This document shows, one piece after another, positions 1 through 8,514 of a stretch of 64,000 nt of DNA; position 1 is the stretch's first letter, and every line of letters begins with the position of its first letter. The stretch spans positions 1 to 64,000 of the forward strand of contig JBCCHB010000019.1 in assembly GCA_039028975.1 (NCBI GenBank), read 5' to 3'. The DNA is from JAHBNG01 sp039028975 (lineage in GTDB: Bacteria; Chloroflexota; Anaerolineae; Caldilineales; Caldilineaceae). The translations under genes and the position numbers were made by a program. The notes under the pieces are model-generated. The model was not told the origin of the DNA. It worked only from the letters and a program-made list of their open reading frames with translations, and did not search any database.

Positions 1-30
1 AAATATATTATCAAGAATCAGCTAACATTT

Positions 31-173
31 ATGGTTCAACCGGATCTCACGTGGTTGACAGAAAAAATGAACAGGGATTAGCCAGATTATTAAGATTAGA
101 AGAAAAAAATCTTCTTAATCTTTAAAATCTTTGTTCCATAAAGTTGTCAACCACATGAAATCCCAAAGAGCCA
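31..173. repeat. Dispersed inverted-repeat element, family A, copy 1
   Basis: The left end (31-60) reads ATGGTTCAACCGGATCTCA followed by CGTGGTTGACA, and the right end (143-173) holds TGTCAACCACATGAAATCC. The inner ends are mutual inverted repeats (GTGGTTGACA against TGTCAACCAC). The same ends recur at 5191-5422 and, in the opposite orientation, at 38383-38551, with different sequence between them. The interior here (about 63-137) belongs to a second repeat type, an AT-rich imperfect palindrome like the one at 38700-38775. There is no coding capacity, so it looks like a small non-autonomous element or structured spacer. Confidence 0.6.
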
Positions 174-565
174 CATTTATTTTTCACGAAATTGAAGATG
201 AAGTAGCCGTCTATACCGTATTTGAAGTCCTAAATAATCGCGGCATGGTTCATTTGCGAGAAAACCGGGTGACAATTCCTTCAGGTAAAACGTGTCATTT
301 CGACGAGGGACGAGGAGAAATCTGCGCTTTTGCCAGGGTGAAGACTAAGATTTCTTGCTCGGGTGCCCTTTGGGCGCAAAATGACAGTGGCTATCTGATT
401 TGTAACCCAAAACTACGAGAATTAAACCATACCGAAAATATTACGGTAACGAGGAAAACATATCTTACTGCACGACCACAAATTGCCCCATCATCCCTCT
501 ATCTTCATGTTCCAAAATATGGCAATGGTACATGTAAGGCACATCGGGGTTGGCATAGGTCGTAA
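155..565 (+). CDS. Doubtful hypothetical ORF
   Basis: This is an open frame of 136 codons from the first ATG (a TTG at 131 is also in frame). It begins inside the repeat copy at 31-173 and runs about 100 bases antisense into the 3' end of the multicopper oxidase gene. The central part of the translation (roughly residues 10-100) has a plausible beta-rich composition with four cysteines, but I recognise no family and there is no clear ribosome binding site. It may be a decayed gene fragment rather than an expressed gene. I list it because nothing else explains 175-464. Confidence 0.2.
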   Translation: MKSQRATFIFHEIEDEVAVYTVFEVLNNRGMVHLRENRVTIPSGKTCHFDEGRGEICAFARVKTKISCSGALWAQNDSGYLICNPKLRELNHTENITVTRKTYLTARPQIAPSSLYLHVPKYGNGTCKAHRGWHRS

Positions 566-1982
566 ACTGGGTGATAAATCGCACCGTTTCGCCTGGATAA
601 ACAATGACAGTATCTTTCCAGCCTGCTTCACTGGCATGGGGCTTTACGCCATCCCGATCCATAATCAGGAACTGGATATCGTGGATGTGAAATGGATGGG
701 GAACGCCACCACCATTGGTGATCTCCCATATCTCCGTATCGTCAAGCGTGATGACTTCGTCGATTCGTGCCATGTCCATCAGCTTACCATTAATCGGAAT
801 CTGGCGGCCGCCACCGCCCCCTTGTTGCGCCTGCTGACCTGGGGCAAAGCCACCAGCCATCCTGATAGTCCGTACATTGTCGGCATCTTCTTCGGACCAG
901 CCATCGATTTGATTGAGAATAGGTGGTAGCAGTAGCGGTTGGTCAACCGTAGCGCCATCGGTTGGTTCGGGCACGAGCTTGAGGATATCAAATTGACTAT
1001 TGCCAATGAAGTTAATCGCAACTGACTCGGCGAGGTAGAGAAATCGATCTGTCGGATAACTTTTTAGAATAGCCTCGTTACCATCGGAGAGATCGACAAC
1101 GATTTCTGCACGTTCACCACTGGCCAAGCGCAGTCGCGTCAGCCGAACTGGCGTCTCCAAAAATCCGCCGTCGGTTGCGATCTGGTAGAACGGTCGTCCA
1201 TCATCAAAGCCAAAGTGGTAGATGCGGGCGTTGGAGCCGTTGAGCAGGCGTAGTCGGATCTGTTTGGCCGGTACCTTTAGAAATGGGTTATGCGTGCCGT
1301 TGACCAATATCTCATTGCCATACGATGCGCCGTTGCTAATGGCGTACACGAGGGCACCGTCATCGTCGAATGTCCGATCCTGAATTGCTAATGGAATGTC
1401 GTCAACACCATAGGTCTTGGGCAGATCCAGCCGCTGGCTGTTTGCGTCATCAATGATGTAAAAACCGGCTAGCCCTTGATAGACCTGGGTTGCTGAATGA
1501 CCATGGGGATGCGGATGATACCACATGGTCGCAGCTTGATTCAGGATCGGATAGCGAGCCTGCCACGTTTCTCCTGGCTGGCTCAACTGATGAGGCGTAC
1601 CATCCATTTCGGCGGGGACATGCAGGCCATGCCAGTGAGTGGCCGTTGCTTCATTTAGCTGATTTTCGACGTTGATAACTACCTGATCGCCTCGCTCTAC
1701 ACGGATGGTAGGGCCGAGATAGCTGCCGTTGTAGCCCATAGTCTCTGAAGGCTGACCGGCCAGCAGTTTGGCTTCTCCATGCTGCACCACTAGCTCAAAA
1801 ATCTTCTGCCCGTCTTCTTCCGTTGGCTCTAAGATCGGCGGAATATAGAGCAGATTGGTGAAGGTGAGGCCCGCATTGGTCACGCGCAGAAACATCAAAT
1901 AGTAGAGGATACCTGCAGCCAGTAGCAATAATAAGCTAAGCGAGGCAATGAACCTCTTGTTGAAAAATATTCTTCGTAACAT
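465..1982 (-). CDS. Multicopper oxidase, membrane-anchored (CotA/FtsP-like)
   Basis: The 505-residue protein has a single N-terminal membrane anchor (about residues 12-32), which places the rest outside the membrane. Copper motifs are complete: HWHG (116-119), YHPHPHG (155-161), HPFHIH (429-434) and HCHILEHEDRGMM (486-498). In this family these supply the type 1, 2 and 3 copper ligands, including the T1 cysteine (C487), histidine (H492) and an axial methionine. Family members oxidise phenols, bilirubin or metal ions with reduction of oxygen to water; the substrate here is unknown. A glycine/glutamine-rich stretch lies at about residues 378-395. The gene starts 1 base after the stop of the P-type ATPase gene, so the two are probably co-transcribed, and a role in metal handling is plausible. 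Confidence 0.92.
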   Translation of the reverse strand: MLRRIFFNKRFIASLSLLLLLAAGILYYLMFLRVTNAGLTFTNLLYIPPILEPTEEDGQKIFELVVQHGEAKLLAGQPSETMGYNGSYLGPTIRVERGDQVVINVENQLNEATATHWHGLHVPAEMDGTPHQLSQPGETWQARYPILNQAATMWYHPHPHGHSATQVYQGLAGFYIIDDANSQRLDLPKTYGVDDIPLAIQDRTFDDDGALVYAISNGASYGNEILVNGTHNPFLKVPAKQIRLRLLNGSNARIYHFGFDDGRPFYQIATDGGFLETPVRLTRLRLASGERAEIVVDLSDGNEAILKSYPTDRFLYLAESVAINFIGNSQFDILKLVPEPTDGATVDQPLLLPPILNQIDGWSEEDADNVRTIRMAGGFAPGQQAQQGGGGGRQIPINGKLMDMARIDEVITLDDTEIWEITNGGGVPHPFHIHDIQFLIMDRDGVKPHASEAGWKDTVIVYPGETVRFITQFTTYANPDVPYMYHCHILEHEDRGMMGQFVVVQ

Positions 1983-1983
1983 C

Positions 1984-4554
1984 TTATCTACCGTTGGCCT
2001 CAGGCATCAGGAGCTTATCGACCCAACGCCGCCGCAGGATAAGGCGGAAGCCGAGGAGCCAAACGACTAGCAATCCGCCTAAAATAGCTAATACCCACTC
2101 TGGCATGCCAGCGATGCCAAAGTAGTCCGAAACAGGCCGTATATCTATGGCCACCACAAAAGCGATGGCCAGCACAACGGTCATGATCGCGGGACGCCAA
2201 TCTGAGCTAAGCGGCCGCCAGCCCGTAAAGAAGGGTATTGGCGGATGTAGAAAAAGGACCAACAACATGGTTGCCAGGGAGACAAAGGTAGAAAGCACAG
2301 TTTGAGCCACCAGCGTTGCGGCAACCTCGCTAAATTCTGCATCAACACCAGCCGTCAAACCAGTCAACTGTTCGAAGCGTTCAATGGCTCGCTCCGGCAA
2401 CTCTGCATCCGCCAGACTATCGCTTACCTGAAAATGGAAAAAGGAAAAGAGGATTACTGCGAGCAGCATGGTCCACAGCGCAAAGGGCAAGACAAAGCGC
2501 ACCATGGAGGAGAGAAGCGGTTCATTGCGCTCTTCCGGTCGCGCCCATAGGGTCACCATAAAGGCAGGAAGCCCCACGCTAAAGGTCGTCAGCCCGAGCT
2601 GGGACGGCTCAAAGGGGAAATTAAGGCCCACCATCATAACGGCAATGATGATCAGTGCATAGCAAAGACCGCGACCCACCAGCAGATAGGTCGCATCGGT
2701 GATGCCGTTGACGATACGCTTGCCTTCGCTCAAGGCCGGAACCAGCGCCGCATATGAATCACCTAACAGCACCATGTCGGCCACATTGCGGGTAGCGTTG
2801 CTGCCGCTCTGCATGGCAATCCCAAGCTTGGCCTTCTTTAACGAGAGCACGTCATTTACGCCATCGCCCATCATCGCCACATAGTGCCCCTTCTCAATAA
2901 GCGCATCGACCAGCGCCTGCTTCTGTTCGGGGGTGATGCGCCCAAAGATGGTGGCTTCGCGCGCTGCGCTAGCAATCTCGGCCTCGCTCATCTGGGCCAG
3001 TTCTGGGCCAGAGACAAGCTTTGGGTTCTCAAAACCTGCCTGCCGCGCCAGTGCCGCCACGGTTTGGGGATTGTCCCCAGATATAATCTTAAGTTTTACA
3101 CCCAAATCCCCAAAGGCAGAGAGGGTCTCCTTGGCCTGGGGTCGTAGTTCATCGCTCAAGCTGACCAGTGCCAGCGGCGTAAGCGAAGATAGCGCTGGAT
3201 TTCCCTCGGCGTCGTGAAGGCTATGGGCATTCTCGTTATGGGCAAATAGCAGGACGCGTAGCCCTGCGTCTGAAAGCTCGGCGGCTGATGCAGAAATGGT
3301 TGCGTAATCAACGCCGGAATCTGTAGCCAAATAGGGTTCGAGCATCTCTACAGCACCGAGGACATATGCGCCCTTGAGTACTCTGTTGTCAACCGTATTG
3401 TCAACTGTATTGCCAACTGTTGAGCCGTCAAAGGCCAGCGCGCTCCACTTGCGGGCTGAAGAGAATGGCACTTCATCGGTTGACTGGACATAATTGCCTT
3501 CCGTACCGGCCTCAATGGCTTCGCTCGTCACATTGGTAGCGGATGCGCTGCGGATGAAGTTACCCAGTGACGTAGCGACCTCATCTTGTGACAGATCCCC
3601 CAACGACTTTATACCATTTAATAGCATCCGGTTGGCGGTCAGCGTGCCGGTTTTGTCCATACAGAGGATGTCCACATTGTTGAGGGACTCGACCGCGTTG
3701 CTCTGCTGTACCAGCGCGCCGCGGTTGGCAATTGTCACGCTGCCGACTGCGTAGGCAACGGCAATGGTCAGAAAGAGGCCATAAGGCACAAGCCCAACCA
3801 GGACAGCAGTCGCTTCGACATTCTCTAGAAAGGTAAAATCTTGAACAAACCCAGCGACGTAGAAGAGTACCCCCATAATCACGGCAATGATCATCACCAT
3901 CTGTACAATGTAGTTGACGTTGCGCTGTAGCGGTGTCTGCATGGGATCGAAGTTGCGTGCTGCTTCGGTCAGCTTGTTGGCAAAGCTCTCGTTGCCTACT
4001 TTTTCGGCTTCGAAGTATCCATCGCCCGTAACGCAAAAGCTGCCCGAAAAGATCTCGTCGCCAGCGGCTTTGCGCACAAGGTCACTCTCACCAGTCAGCA
4101 GCGATTCATCCATCTCCAACGAGCCATTGTGGCCATCATCGCCAAGCAGACGGCCATCGACCACGGCCTGATCACCTGCTTGCAAGCGGATGACGTCGCC
4201 CATCACCAGATCCTTGGCCGCTATCTCCTGCTCCTGGCCGCTACGCACAACCGTGACCGTGGGTTTGGCCAATACGGCAATGTTGTCAAGCTGCTGTTTG
4301 GCTCGAACCTCCTGAACTGTACTGATCAGTGCATTCACAATCCCCACAATGACCGTTATGAATGCGTCATTGTATTGGCCGAGCGCCGCCAGTATAGCAC
4401 CTACCGTAAAGAGGATGTTGTTGAAGAATGAAAATAGATTGAAGCGTAAGATATCCCAATACGAACGGCCACTACCGCCCTCGGTCGTATTGCCTTGGCC
4501 CGCTGCGTGGCGAGTGATAACTTCTTCCTGAGTGAGTCCTTGTAGGTTGTTCAT
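1984..4554 (-). CDS. Cation-translocating P-type ATPase
   Basis: This is a HAD-superfamily P-type ATPase of 856 residues. It has the actuator motif TGES, the phosphorylation motif DKTGTLT with its catalytic Asp, the hinge motif GDGVND, and about ten membrane helices, four of them after the hinge. The cytoplasmic sequence (an STVQEVRAK stretch before the actuator domain) resembles the CtpE-like group, for which Ca2+ transport has been described in mycobacteria. Membrane helix 4 reads VPYGL instead of the common PEGL, and there is no CPC or N-terminal metal-binding domain, so it is not a typical Cu/Zn pump. I chose the ATG at 4554, which begins just after the upstream gene's stop, over the 12-codon-longer start at 4590 that would overlap that gene. 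Ion specificity is inferred only. Confidence 0.85.
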   Translation of the reverse strand: MNNLQGLTQEEVITRHAAGQGNTTEGGSGRSYWDILRFNLFSFFNNILFTVGAILAALGQYNDAFITVIVGIVNALISTVQEVRAKQQLDNIAVLAKPTVTVVRSGQEQEIAAKDLVMGDVIRLQAGDQAVVDGRLLGDDGHNGSLEMDESLLTGESDLVRKAAGDEIFSGSFCVTGDGYFEAEKVGNESFANKLTEAARNFDPMQTPLQRNVNYIVQMVMIIAVIMGVLFYVAGFVQDFTFLENVEATAVLVGLVPYGLFLTIAVAYAVGSVTIANRGALVQQSNAVESLNNVDILCMDKTGTLTANRMLLNGIKSLGDLSQDEVATSLGNFIRSASATNVTSEAIEAGTEGNYVQSTDEVPFSSARKWSALAFDGSTVGNTVDNTVDNRVLKGAYVLGAVEMLEPYLATDSGVDYATISASAAELSDAGLRVLLFAHNENAHSLHDAEGNPALSSLTPLALVSLSDELRPQAKETLSAFGDLGVKLKIISGDNPQTVAALARQAGFENPKLVSGPELAQMSEAEIASAAREATIFGRITPEQKQALVDALIEKGHYVAMMGDGVNDVLSLKKAKLGIAMQSGSNATRNVADMVLLGDSYAALVPALSEGKRIVNGITDATYLLVGRGLCYALIIIAVMMVGLNFPFEPSQLGLTTFSVGLPAFMVTLWARPEERNEPLLSSMVRFVLPFALWTMLLAVILFSFFHFQVSDSLADAELPERAIERFEQLTGLTAGVDAEFSEVAATLVAQTVLSTFVSLATMLLVLFLHPPIPFFTGWRPLSSDWRPAIMTVVLAIAFVVAIDIRPVSDYFGIAGMPEWVLAILGGLLVVWLLGFRLILRRRWVDKLLMPEANGR

Positions 4555-4559
4555 ATGAT

Positions 4560-5168
4560 TTACGGTACGGTTGGGCCGGGGAATGACCATTGTGACAGTG
4601 CGACGGAAACATCAGCACATGGTTGTAATAGAAGATCGCGCCGCAGATGGCTGGGACCACCAGTTGGTTCACCAGGTTCGTCAGCGGCTGTGATGCAAAG
4701 GTTGGTGGCATCGCTGCTTTGCAGTTGAATCGTGGCATCTTCACGATAGGAGAATCGCTGCAGCGGTGTGTCGCCACACTCGGCCATCGAGAGTTCCGCA
4801 CCAGCTTCAGCGGAGCGAGCCTCCATACAGCGTTCATACGCTGGCATGTAGAATTGCCCCTCAGCAGGGTGGTTGATGGTAAATATCTCGTCGTCCGAGT
4901 TTGGCTTGCACGTATGCACAGTCAGTGCGCCGTCCAGATCGAGCGAGTCTCGGAATCCAGGGACATCAATACAGTAATACTCTGGCTCGTCCAAGGGATC
5001 GCTAAGCTGGATCAGCGTATTGGGGGGAATGGCTCCGTCGGCCAGTTCACTTTCATCCTCGACTTGTGAGCTATTCTGCTGCTCATCTGCGGGTGTGCTG
5101 TCAACACACCCCCATAGAGCGATGCTGACCATGATCAGTACGACAAATCGGTATAGTAGCTTTTGCAT
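4560..5168 (-). CDS. Lipoprotein with ricin-B-lectin-like fold
   Basis: This 202-residue protein has a signal peptide ending in the lipobox ALWGC (Cys 21), then an acidic linker. Its body has internal repeats, each with paired cysteines (YYCIDVPG, RCMEARS, LCITAAD) and hydrophobic/QxW-like ends (LQRFSY, LSQWSF). That pattern matches ricin-type beta-trefoil lectin repeats, although no repeat is perfect. It is probably tethered to the outer face of the membrane and binds sugar or another surface ligand. It is the first gene of a minus-strand run with the P-type ATPase (5 bases downstream) and the multicopper oxidase. The functional link between lectin and pump is unknown. Confidence 0.65.
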   Translation of the reverse strand: MQKLLYRFVVLIMVSIALWGCVDSTPADEQQNSSQVEDESELADGAIPPNTLIQLSDPLDEPEYYCIDVPGFRDSLDLDGALTVHTCKPNSDDEIFTINHPAEGQFYMPAYERCMEARSAEAGAELSMAECGDTPLQRFSYREDATIQLQSSDATNLCITAADEPGEPTGGPSHLRRDLLLQPCADVSVALSQWSFPGPTVP

Positions 5169-5190
5169 TCTTCCCCCTCAAAAAATCATA

Positions 5191-5422
5191 TTGGCTCAAC
5201 AGGATCTCATGTGGTTGACATATTCACCCGAGGCTAAAGCCTGCGGGCTACCAAATAACGCCTGCTAAACCAGGCTATTTTGCCAACGAACAAGCCCAGT
5301 TGGCGAAGTGCCCGTTTCACGAACAGTGGGCGTCGTTATGTAGCGCCGTCCATTGGCGCTTTGCGCCCACTTCGTGAACAGGCGGTGCGGTTTTGTCAAC
5401 CTCATGAATTCCAAGAGAGCGA
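5191..5422. repeat. Dispersed inverted-repeat element, family A, copy 2
   Basis: The left end (5191-5220) and right end (5394-5422) match copy 1 at 31-173: GGCTCAACAGGATCTCATG then TGGTTGACA, and TTGTCAAC then CTCATGAATTCCAAGAG. The interior is unrelated to copy 1 and contains GGCTAAAGCCTGCGGGCT-type and GCGCCCACTTCGTGAACA-type sequence that can fold on itself. The element sits in the 606-base gap between the lectin-like lipoprotein and the sensor kinase, which otherwise holds no gene. Confidence 0.55.
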
Positions 5423-5453
5423 TCATATTTAGTACGACGACGTCAAATTAGGC

Positions 5454-5526
5454 CGTAGGTGCGTGCTTTTAGCCGCACGTTCTCCGAAGAGAGAGTTGCG
5501 CAGTTGCAAACAGCGCCTACGATTTT
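5454..5526. repeat. Dispersed inverted repeat, family B, copy 1
   Basis: The element begins CGTAGGTGCGTGCTTTTAGC and ends with GCGCCTACGATT, so its own ends are inverted (CGTAGG against CCTACG). Its first 25 bases recur with one mismatch, in reverse orientation, at 51640-51664 inside a similar hairpin-forming unit. There is no coding capacity. Confidence 0.55.
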
Positions 5527-5640
5527 CGAGGGATATTTGTAATTTAACGTTGTCGAATTAGTATTTCATTGTACTGATTATACGTCGGTGCAACGAGATT
5601 GTCATCATCCTGGCGAACTATTTATCGCTGGTTAACTACC

Positions 5641-5670
5641 TCTTGAGGATACCCTAAAATATCCTCAAGA
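5641..5670. promoter_or_regulatory. Perfect 11-bp inverted repeat upstream of sensor kinase
   Basis: TCTTGAGGATA (5641-5651) and TATCCTCAAGA (5660-5670) are exact inverted repeats around an 8-base spacer, about 105 bases before the sensor kinase start. No T-run follows, so it suits an operator (for example for the cognate NarL-type regulator) better than a terminator. This is an inference from position and symmetry. Confidence 0.5.
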
Positions 5671-5774
5671 ACCATAGCAGAGTTCCCTGCTTTATGTTAT
5701 GCTAGTGAAATAATATGGAACCTGGAAGAGCTTTTGAGGGTTTGTGATGTTTTTGACGTGCTACCGGATATAGA

Positions 5775-7049
5775 ATGCAGAATGCTATAGATACGATTAG
5801 CCAGCGATATCGGCTCATCGCGATTGTCATTTATATAGGGACACTGGTTCTGCTCGCCTCGGACTGGGTGATTGGGCGTCCGCCGAATTCGCCCATCTTA
5901 AACAACCAGCCGGTCATACGCATCCTGATCGTCATTAGCGTGCTGATGATTTTGCTGCTAATGGATCTACATGCGACGAACGTGTACACGCTAAAACTTC
6001 CGCGGAATCAAAACAGAATCTATTTAGCAGTCCATGTTCTATTGTTGATGGTAACCATTATCCTGGCCGGACTGCCGGTGGCCATGTTCACGTACATATT
6101 GTTGTTGCTCTATGCGTACCTCACGACAGGCAGATCGGCAGCGCTCGTCGCGGCAGGCCTGAATTTTATTGCGCTCTTCTTTCGCTTGGCCTATGGACCC
6201 AATAACGATTTTATTTCCAACCAAGATCTTCAACAACTCGTCAACTACTGCTTGATGACTATTTTTGCCTTATTTGTAGGTTACGTCATTGCTCAGGAGG
6301 CAGAGAGCAGAGAGCAAACTGATCAACTTTTAGTCGACTTGACCGATTCCAATCAGAAGCTCAAACGATCAATGGAACAGGTGGCAGAGTTGGCCGCTAG
6401 CGAGGAGCGTAATCGGCTGGCGCGCAATATACATGATGGGCTTGGGCACCACTTGGCTGCCATCAATATACAGTTGGAGATGGTTAAGAAACTCTATGAC
6501 CAGCAACCGGAGATGGCTAAAGAGGCGGTGACTCAAGCGCAGACGGCTACGCAAGCGGCCCTGGGCGACGTTCGACAATCAGTTAGTACTTTACGCAATG
6601 GCAGCGAGCGGTTTCAATTGGATACAGCGCTAGCCACGCTAATCAATCGGGTTGCCCACGCTGGTTTACAGATCAATCATGAGATCAATGGCGACGAGCA
6701 GAATTGTCCCCAGCCGATCTTGTTGACCTTTTATCGGGCGGCTCAGGAAGGCATGACCAATACCATCAAACATGCATCCGCGACTGAGATCAATTTGCAG
6801 ATCGATCTGCTTGCAGACCATGCAACACTATTGATGACGGATAACGGCGTGGGGTTTGACGTGGAAACATTAACCCATAACAGCGGCCATGGGTTGCAAG
6901 GTATTCGCGAGCGTGTCGCACTGGTAAAGGGCCGTATGGAGTTAGATAGTAGTCATGGCAATGGAACAAAGCTATACTTAACCATCCCCTATGAGACATC
7001 CGCTTTGCAGAACGGAGTGGCTAAGAGCTCATCCGAAAAGTGGTTGTGA
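5775..7049 (+). CDS. Sensor histidine kinase, NarL/DesK-type
   Basis: The 424-residue protein has about six N-terminal membrane helices (residues 15-175), a short coiled coil (about 178-210) and a HisKA_3 dimerisation domain. The phosphoacceptor is H220 in the RNIHDGLGHH motif, followed by a C-terminal HATPase_c domain with the DNGVGFD box and a GLQGIRERV G-box. There is no periplasmic sensor domain, so the signal is probably sensed within the membrane. The partner is the NarL-type response regulator at 7346-7999. A 296-base spacer carrying a palindromic element separates the two, which is unusually long for such a pair. Confidence 0.93.
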   Translation: MQNAIDTISQRYRLIAIVIYIGTLVLLASDWVIGRPPNSPILNNQPVIRILIVISVLMILLLMDLHATNVYTLKLPRNQNRIYLAVHVLLLMVTIILAGLPVAMFTYILLLLYAYLTTGRSAALVAAGLNFIALFFRLAYGPNNDFISNQDLQQLVNYCLMTIFALFVGYVIAQEAESREQTDQLLVDLTDSNQKLKRSMEQVAELAASEERNRLARNIHDGLGHHLAAINIQLEMVKKLYDQQPEMAKEAVTQAQTATQAALGDVRQSVSTLRNGSERFQLDTALATLINRVAHAGLQINHEINGDEQNCPQPILLTFYRAAQEGMTNTIKHASATEINLQIDLLADHATLLMTDNGVGFDVETLTHNSGHGLQGIRERVALVKGRMELDSSHGNGTKLYLTIPYETSALQNGVAKSSSEKWL

Positions 7050-7135
7050 GTCGATGCTTTCCCTAAGCGGAGAGACTCTAGGTGTAAAGCACCTACACAG
7101 AGCGTTTTGGATAGGCGCTAGAGCAAAGATACTTT

Positions 7136-7316
7136 GAGAACGGTACTTTTGCCCCCTCCTTAATCCTCCCCTCGGAGGGGAGGAGACTGTGGTCGTATGA
7201 CCGATGTGCTCGGTTATGGTCGCAAAAGCACCATCGCCATATTCGACCAGTACGGGGACAAGTCACCTTCCCCTTCTGAGGGGGAAGGCTGGGATGGGGG
7301 TAAAACTATCGTTCTC
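7136..7316. repeat. MITE-like element between kinase and regulator genes
   Basis: The outer ends are inverted repeats with few mismatches: GAGAACGGTACTTTTGCCCC (from 7136) against the reverse complement of the sequence ending at 7316 (GAGAACGATAGTTTTACCCC). Inside are two strong hairpins, CTCCCCTC/GAGGGGAG near 7166-7182 and CTTCCCC/GGGGAAG near 7267-7287. There is no open frame. It looks like a small inserted mobile element, or a structured spacer, within a two-gene operon. Confidence 0.6.
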
Positions 7317-7345
7317 TATCTGATTTCACTTTAAACAAGAGAGCA

Positions 7346-7999
7346 ATGGATAACACAAATCGTATTCGCGTTATGGTTGTCGATGATCAACGACTTGTGC
7401 GCGAAGGTATCGCCACCCTGTTGGCCTTAGAGTCTGATATCGATGTTGTTGGGCGTGGCATTGACGGCCAAGAGGCAATCATACTCGCTTCCGAGTTGGT
7501 TCCGGATCTGATCCTTATGGATGTGTCCATGCCCGGCATGACAGGCATCGAGGCAACGATTGAAATCCGACAGCGGCAACCGACCTGTCAGATTCTGATG
7601 CTCACGACCTTTGATGATGACGAGTATGTGGTTCAATCGCTCAAGGCCGGGGCGTGCGGTTACTTGCTCAAAGATATTCCATCAGATGATCTAGTCCAAG
7701 CGGTTCGCCTGGCTCATGCCGGTATCTATCAGCTAGATCCAAGCGTCGCCGGCACTTTGGTCGGCATACTACCGCTAAGCACAACTCGTTCAACGCCACT
7801 GGATGATATCCCATTGACGCCTCGGGAACTGGAAGTTCTTCAGCTGCTCGGTGAGGGCGCCTTAAATAGCGAAATTGCCCATACTTTGACCGTTAGTGAG
7901 GCGACGGTCAAGAAGCACATCTCGAGCATTTTACAAACGCTCAACCTGCGTGACCGCACGCAAGCCGCTATCTATGCCATTAAGCATCATTTGGCATAG
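7346..7999 (+). CDS. Response regulator, NarL/FixJ (LuxR HTH) family
   Basis: This 217-residue protein has a receiver domain with acidic residues D13/D14, the phospho-acceptor D59 in LILMDVSMPG and the conserved Lys in YLLKDIP (about 109). A C-terminal LuxR-type HTH follows (LTPRELEVLQLLGEG, then SEIAHTLTVSEATVKKHIS). It is probably the cytoplasmic output partner of the kinase at 5775-7049. Its target genes are not evident; the 11-bp palindrome at 5641-5670 is a candidate site. Confidence 0.93.
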   Translation: MDNTNRIRVMVVDDQRLVREGIATLLALESDIDVVGRGIDGQEAIILASELVPDLILMDVSMPGMTGIEATIEIRQRQPTCQILMLTTFDDDEYVVQSLKAGACGYLLKDIPSDDLVQAVRLAHAGIYQLDPSVAGTLVGILPLSTTRSTPLDDIPLTPRELEVLQLLGEGALNSEIAHTLTVSEATVKKHISSILQTLNLRDRTQAAIYAIKHHLA

Positions 8000-8219
8000 A
8001 TATGGGTCGTATAACGATGGTTGTGTATAATGCCAAATGGAGGTCATATCCACTCAGGGTACATAGCATTTTACACAGAATTCGTTAGTCCATCTAGATA
8101 TACGCTCATATGGCAATCCTGGGATCTACATGCTAGCAAGGACAAATTGTCTGAGTAAGAGCATGTCAATAAAGAGCCAGATCCTTGGAACCCCATATGA
8201 GCCTAGATATAAAGGGCGC

Positions 8220-8490
8220 TCACTTATTGAAACTATCTGCCAAGAACGTGAAGCTCTGCTTACCTAGCCAACCACCGCATTGTATAGCTGTACGTAACCG
8301 CTCTTGAATCGACGTTTGTGGCAGAAAATCGTGGATGTAGCCCGGTTGGCGGTTGAGTCCCTCCGTAATCAAATAATTAACAATGTAGCGATTATCTACT
8401 TTAATGGTTTGGATAACCTCGGTGGGATTGTCTTTGTTTTGGAGCGAGAGACTATGGGATGAAGAGATTGGTGCGCAATAGGTCTTGCAG
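8220..8490 (-). pseudogene. Mosaic gene debris: LAL regulator pieces fused to esterase tail
   Basis: Read on the minus strand, 8490-8455 matches the first codons of the LAL regulator at 24135-26882 (QDLLRT, LFIP), with the start ATG changed to CTG and a stop after LFIP. At 8453 the sequence jumps about 700 bases into the same gene (SLQNKD, PTEVIQT, DNRYIVNYLI, RQPGYI, DFLPQTSI), then switches at about 8282 to the C-terminal end of the esterases at 12202 and 14402 (QSFTFLADSFNK, stop). The last 78 codons form one open frame. Pieces of two unrelated genes have thus been joined, and no promoter or full domain remains. The stretch 8000-8219 before it shows nothing recognisable. Confidence 0.82.
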
Positions 8491-8514
8491 AGTAGACAAA
8501 TATGTCAGTTCGTC

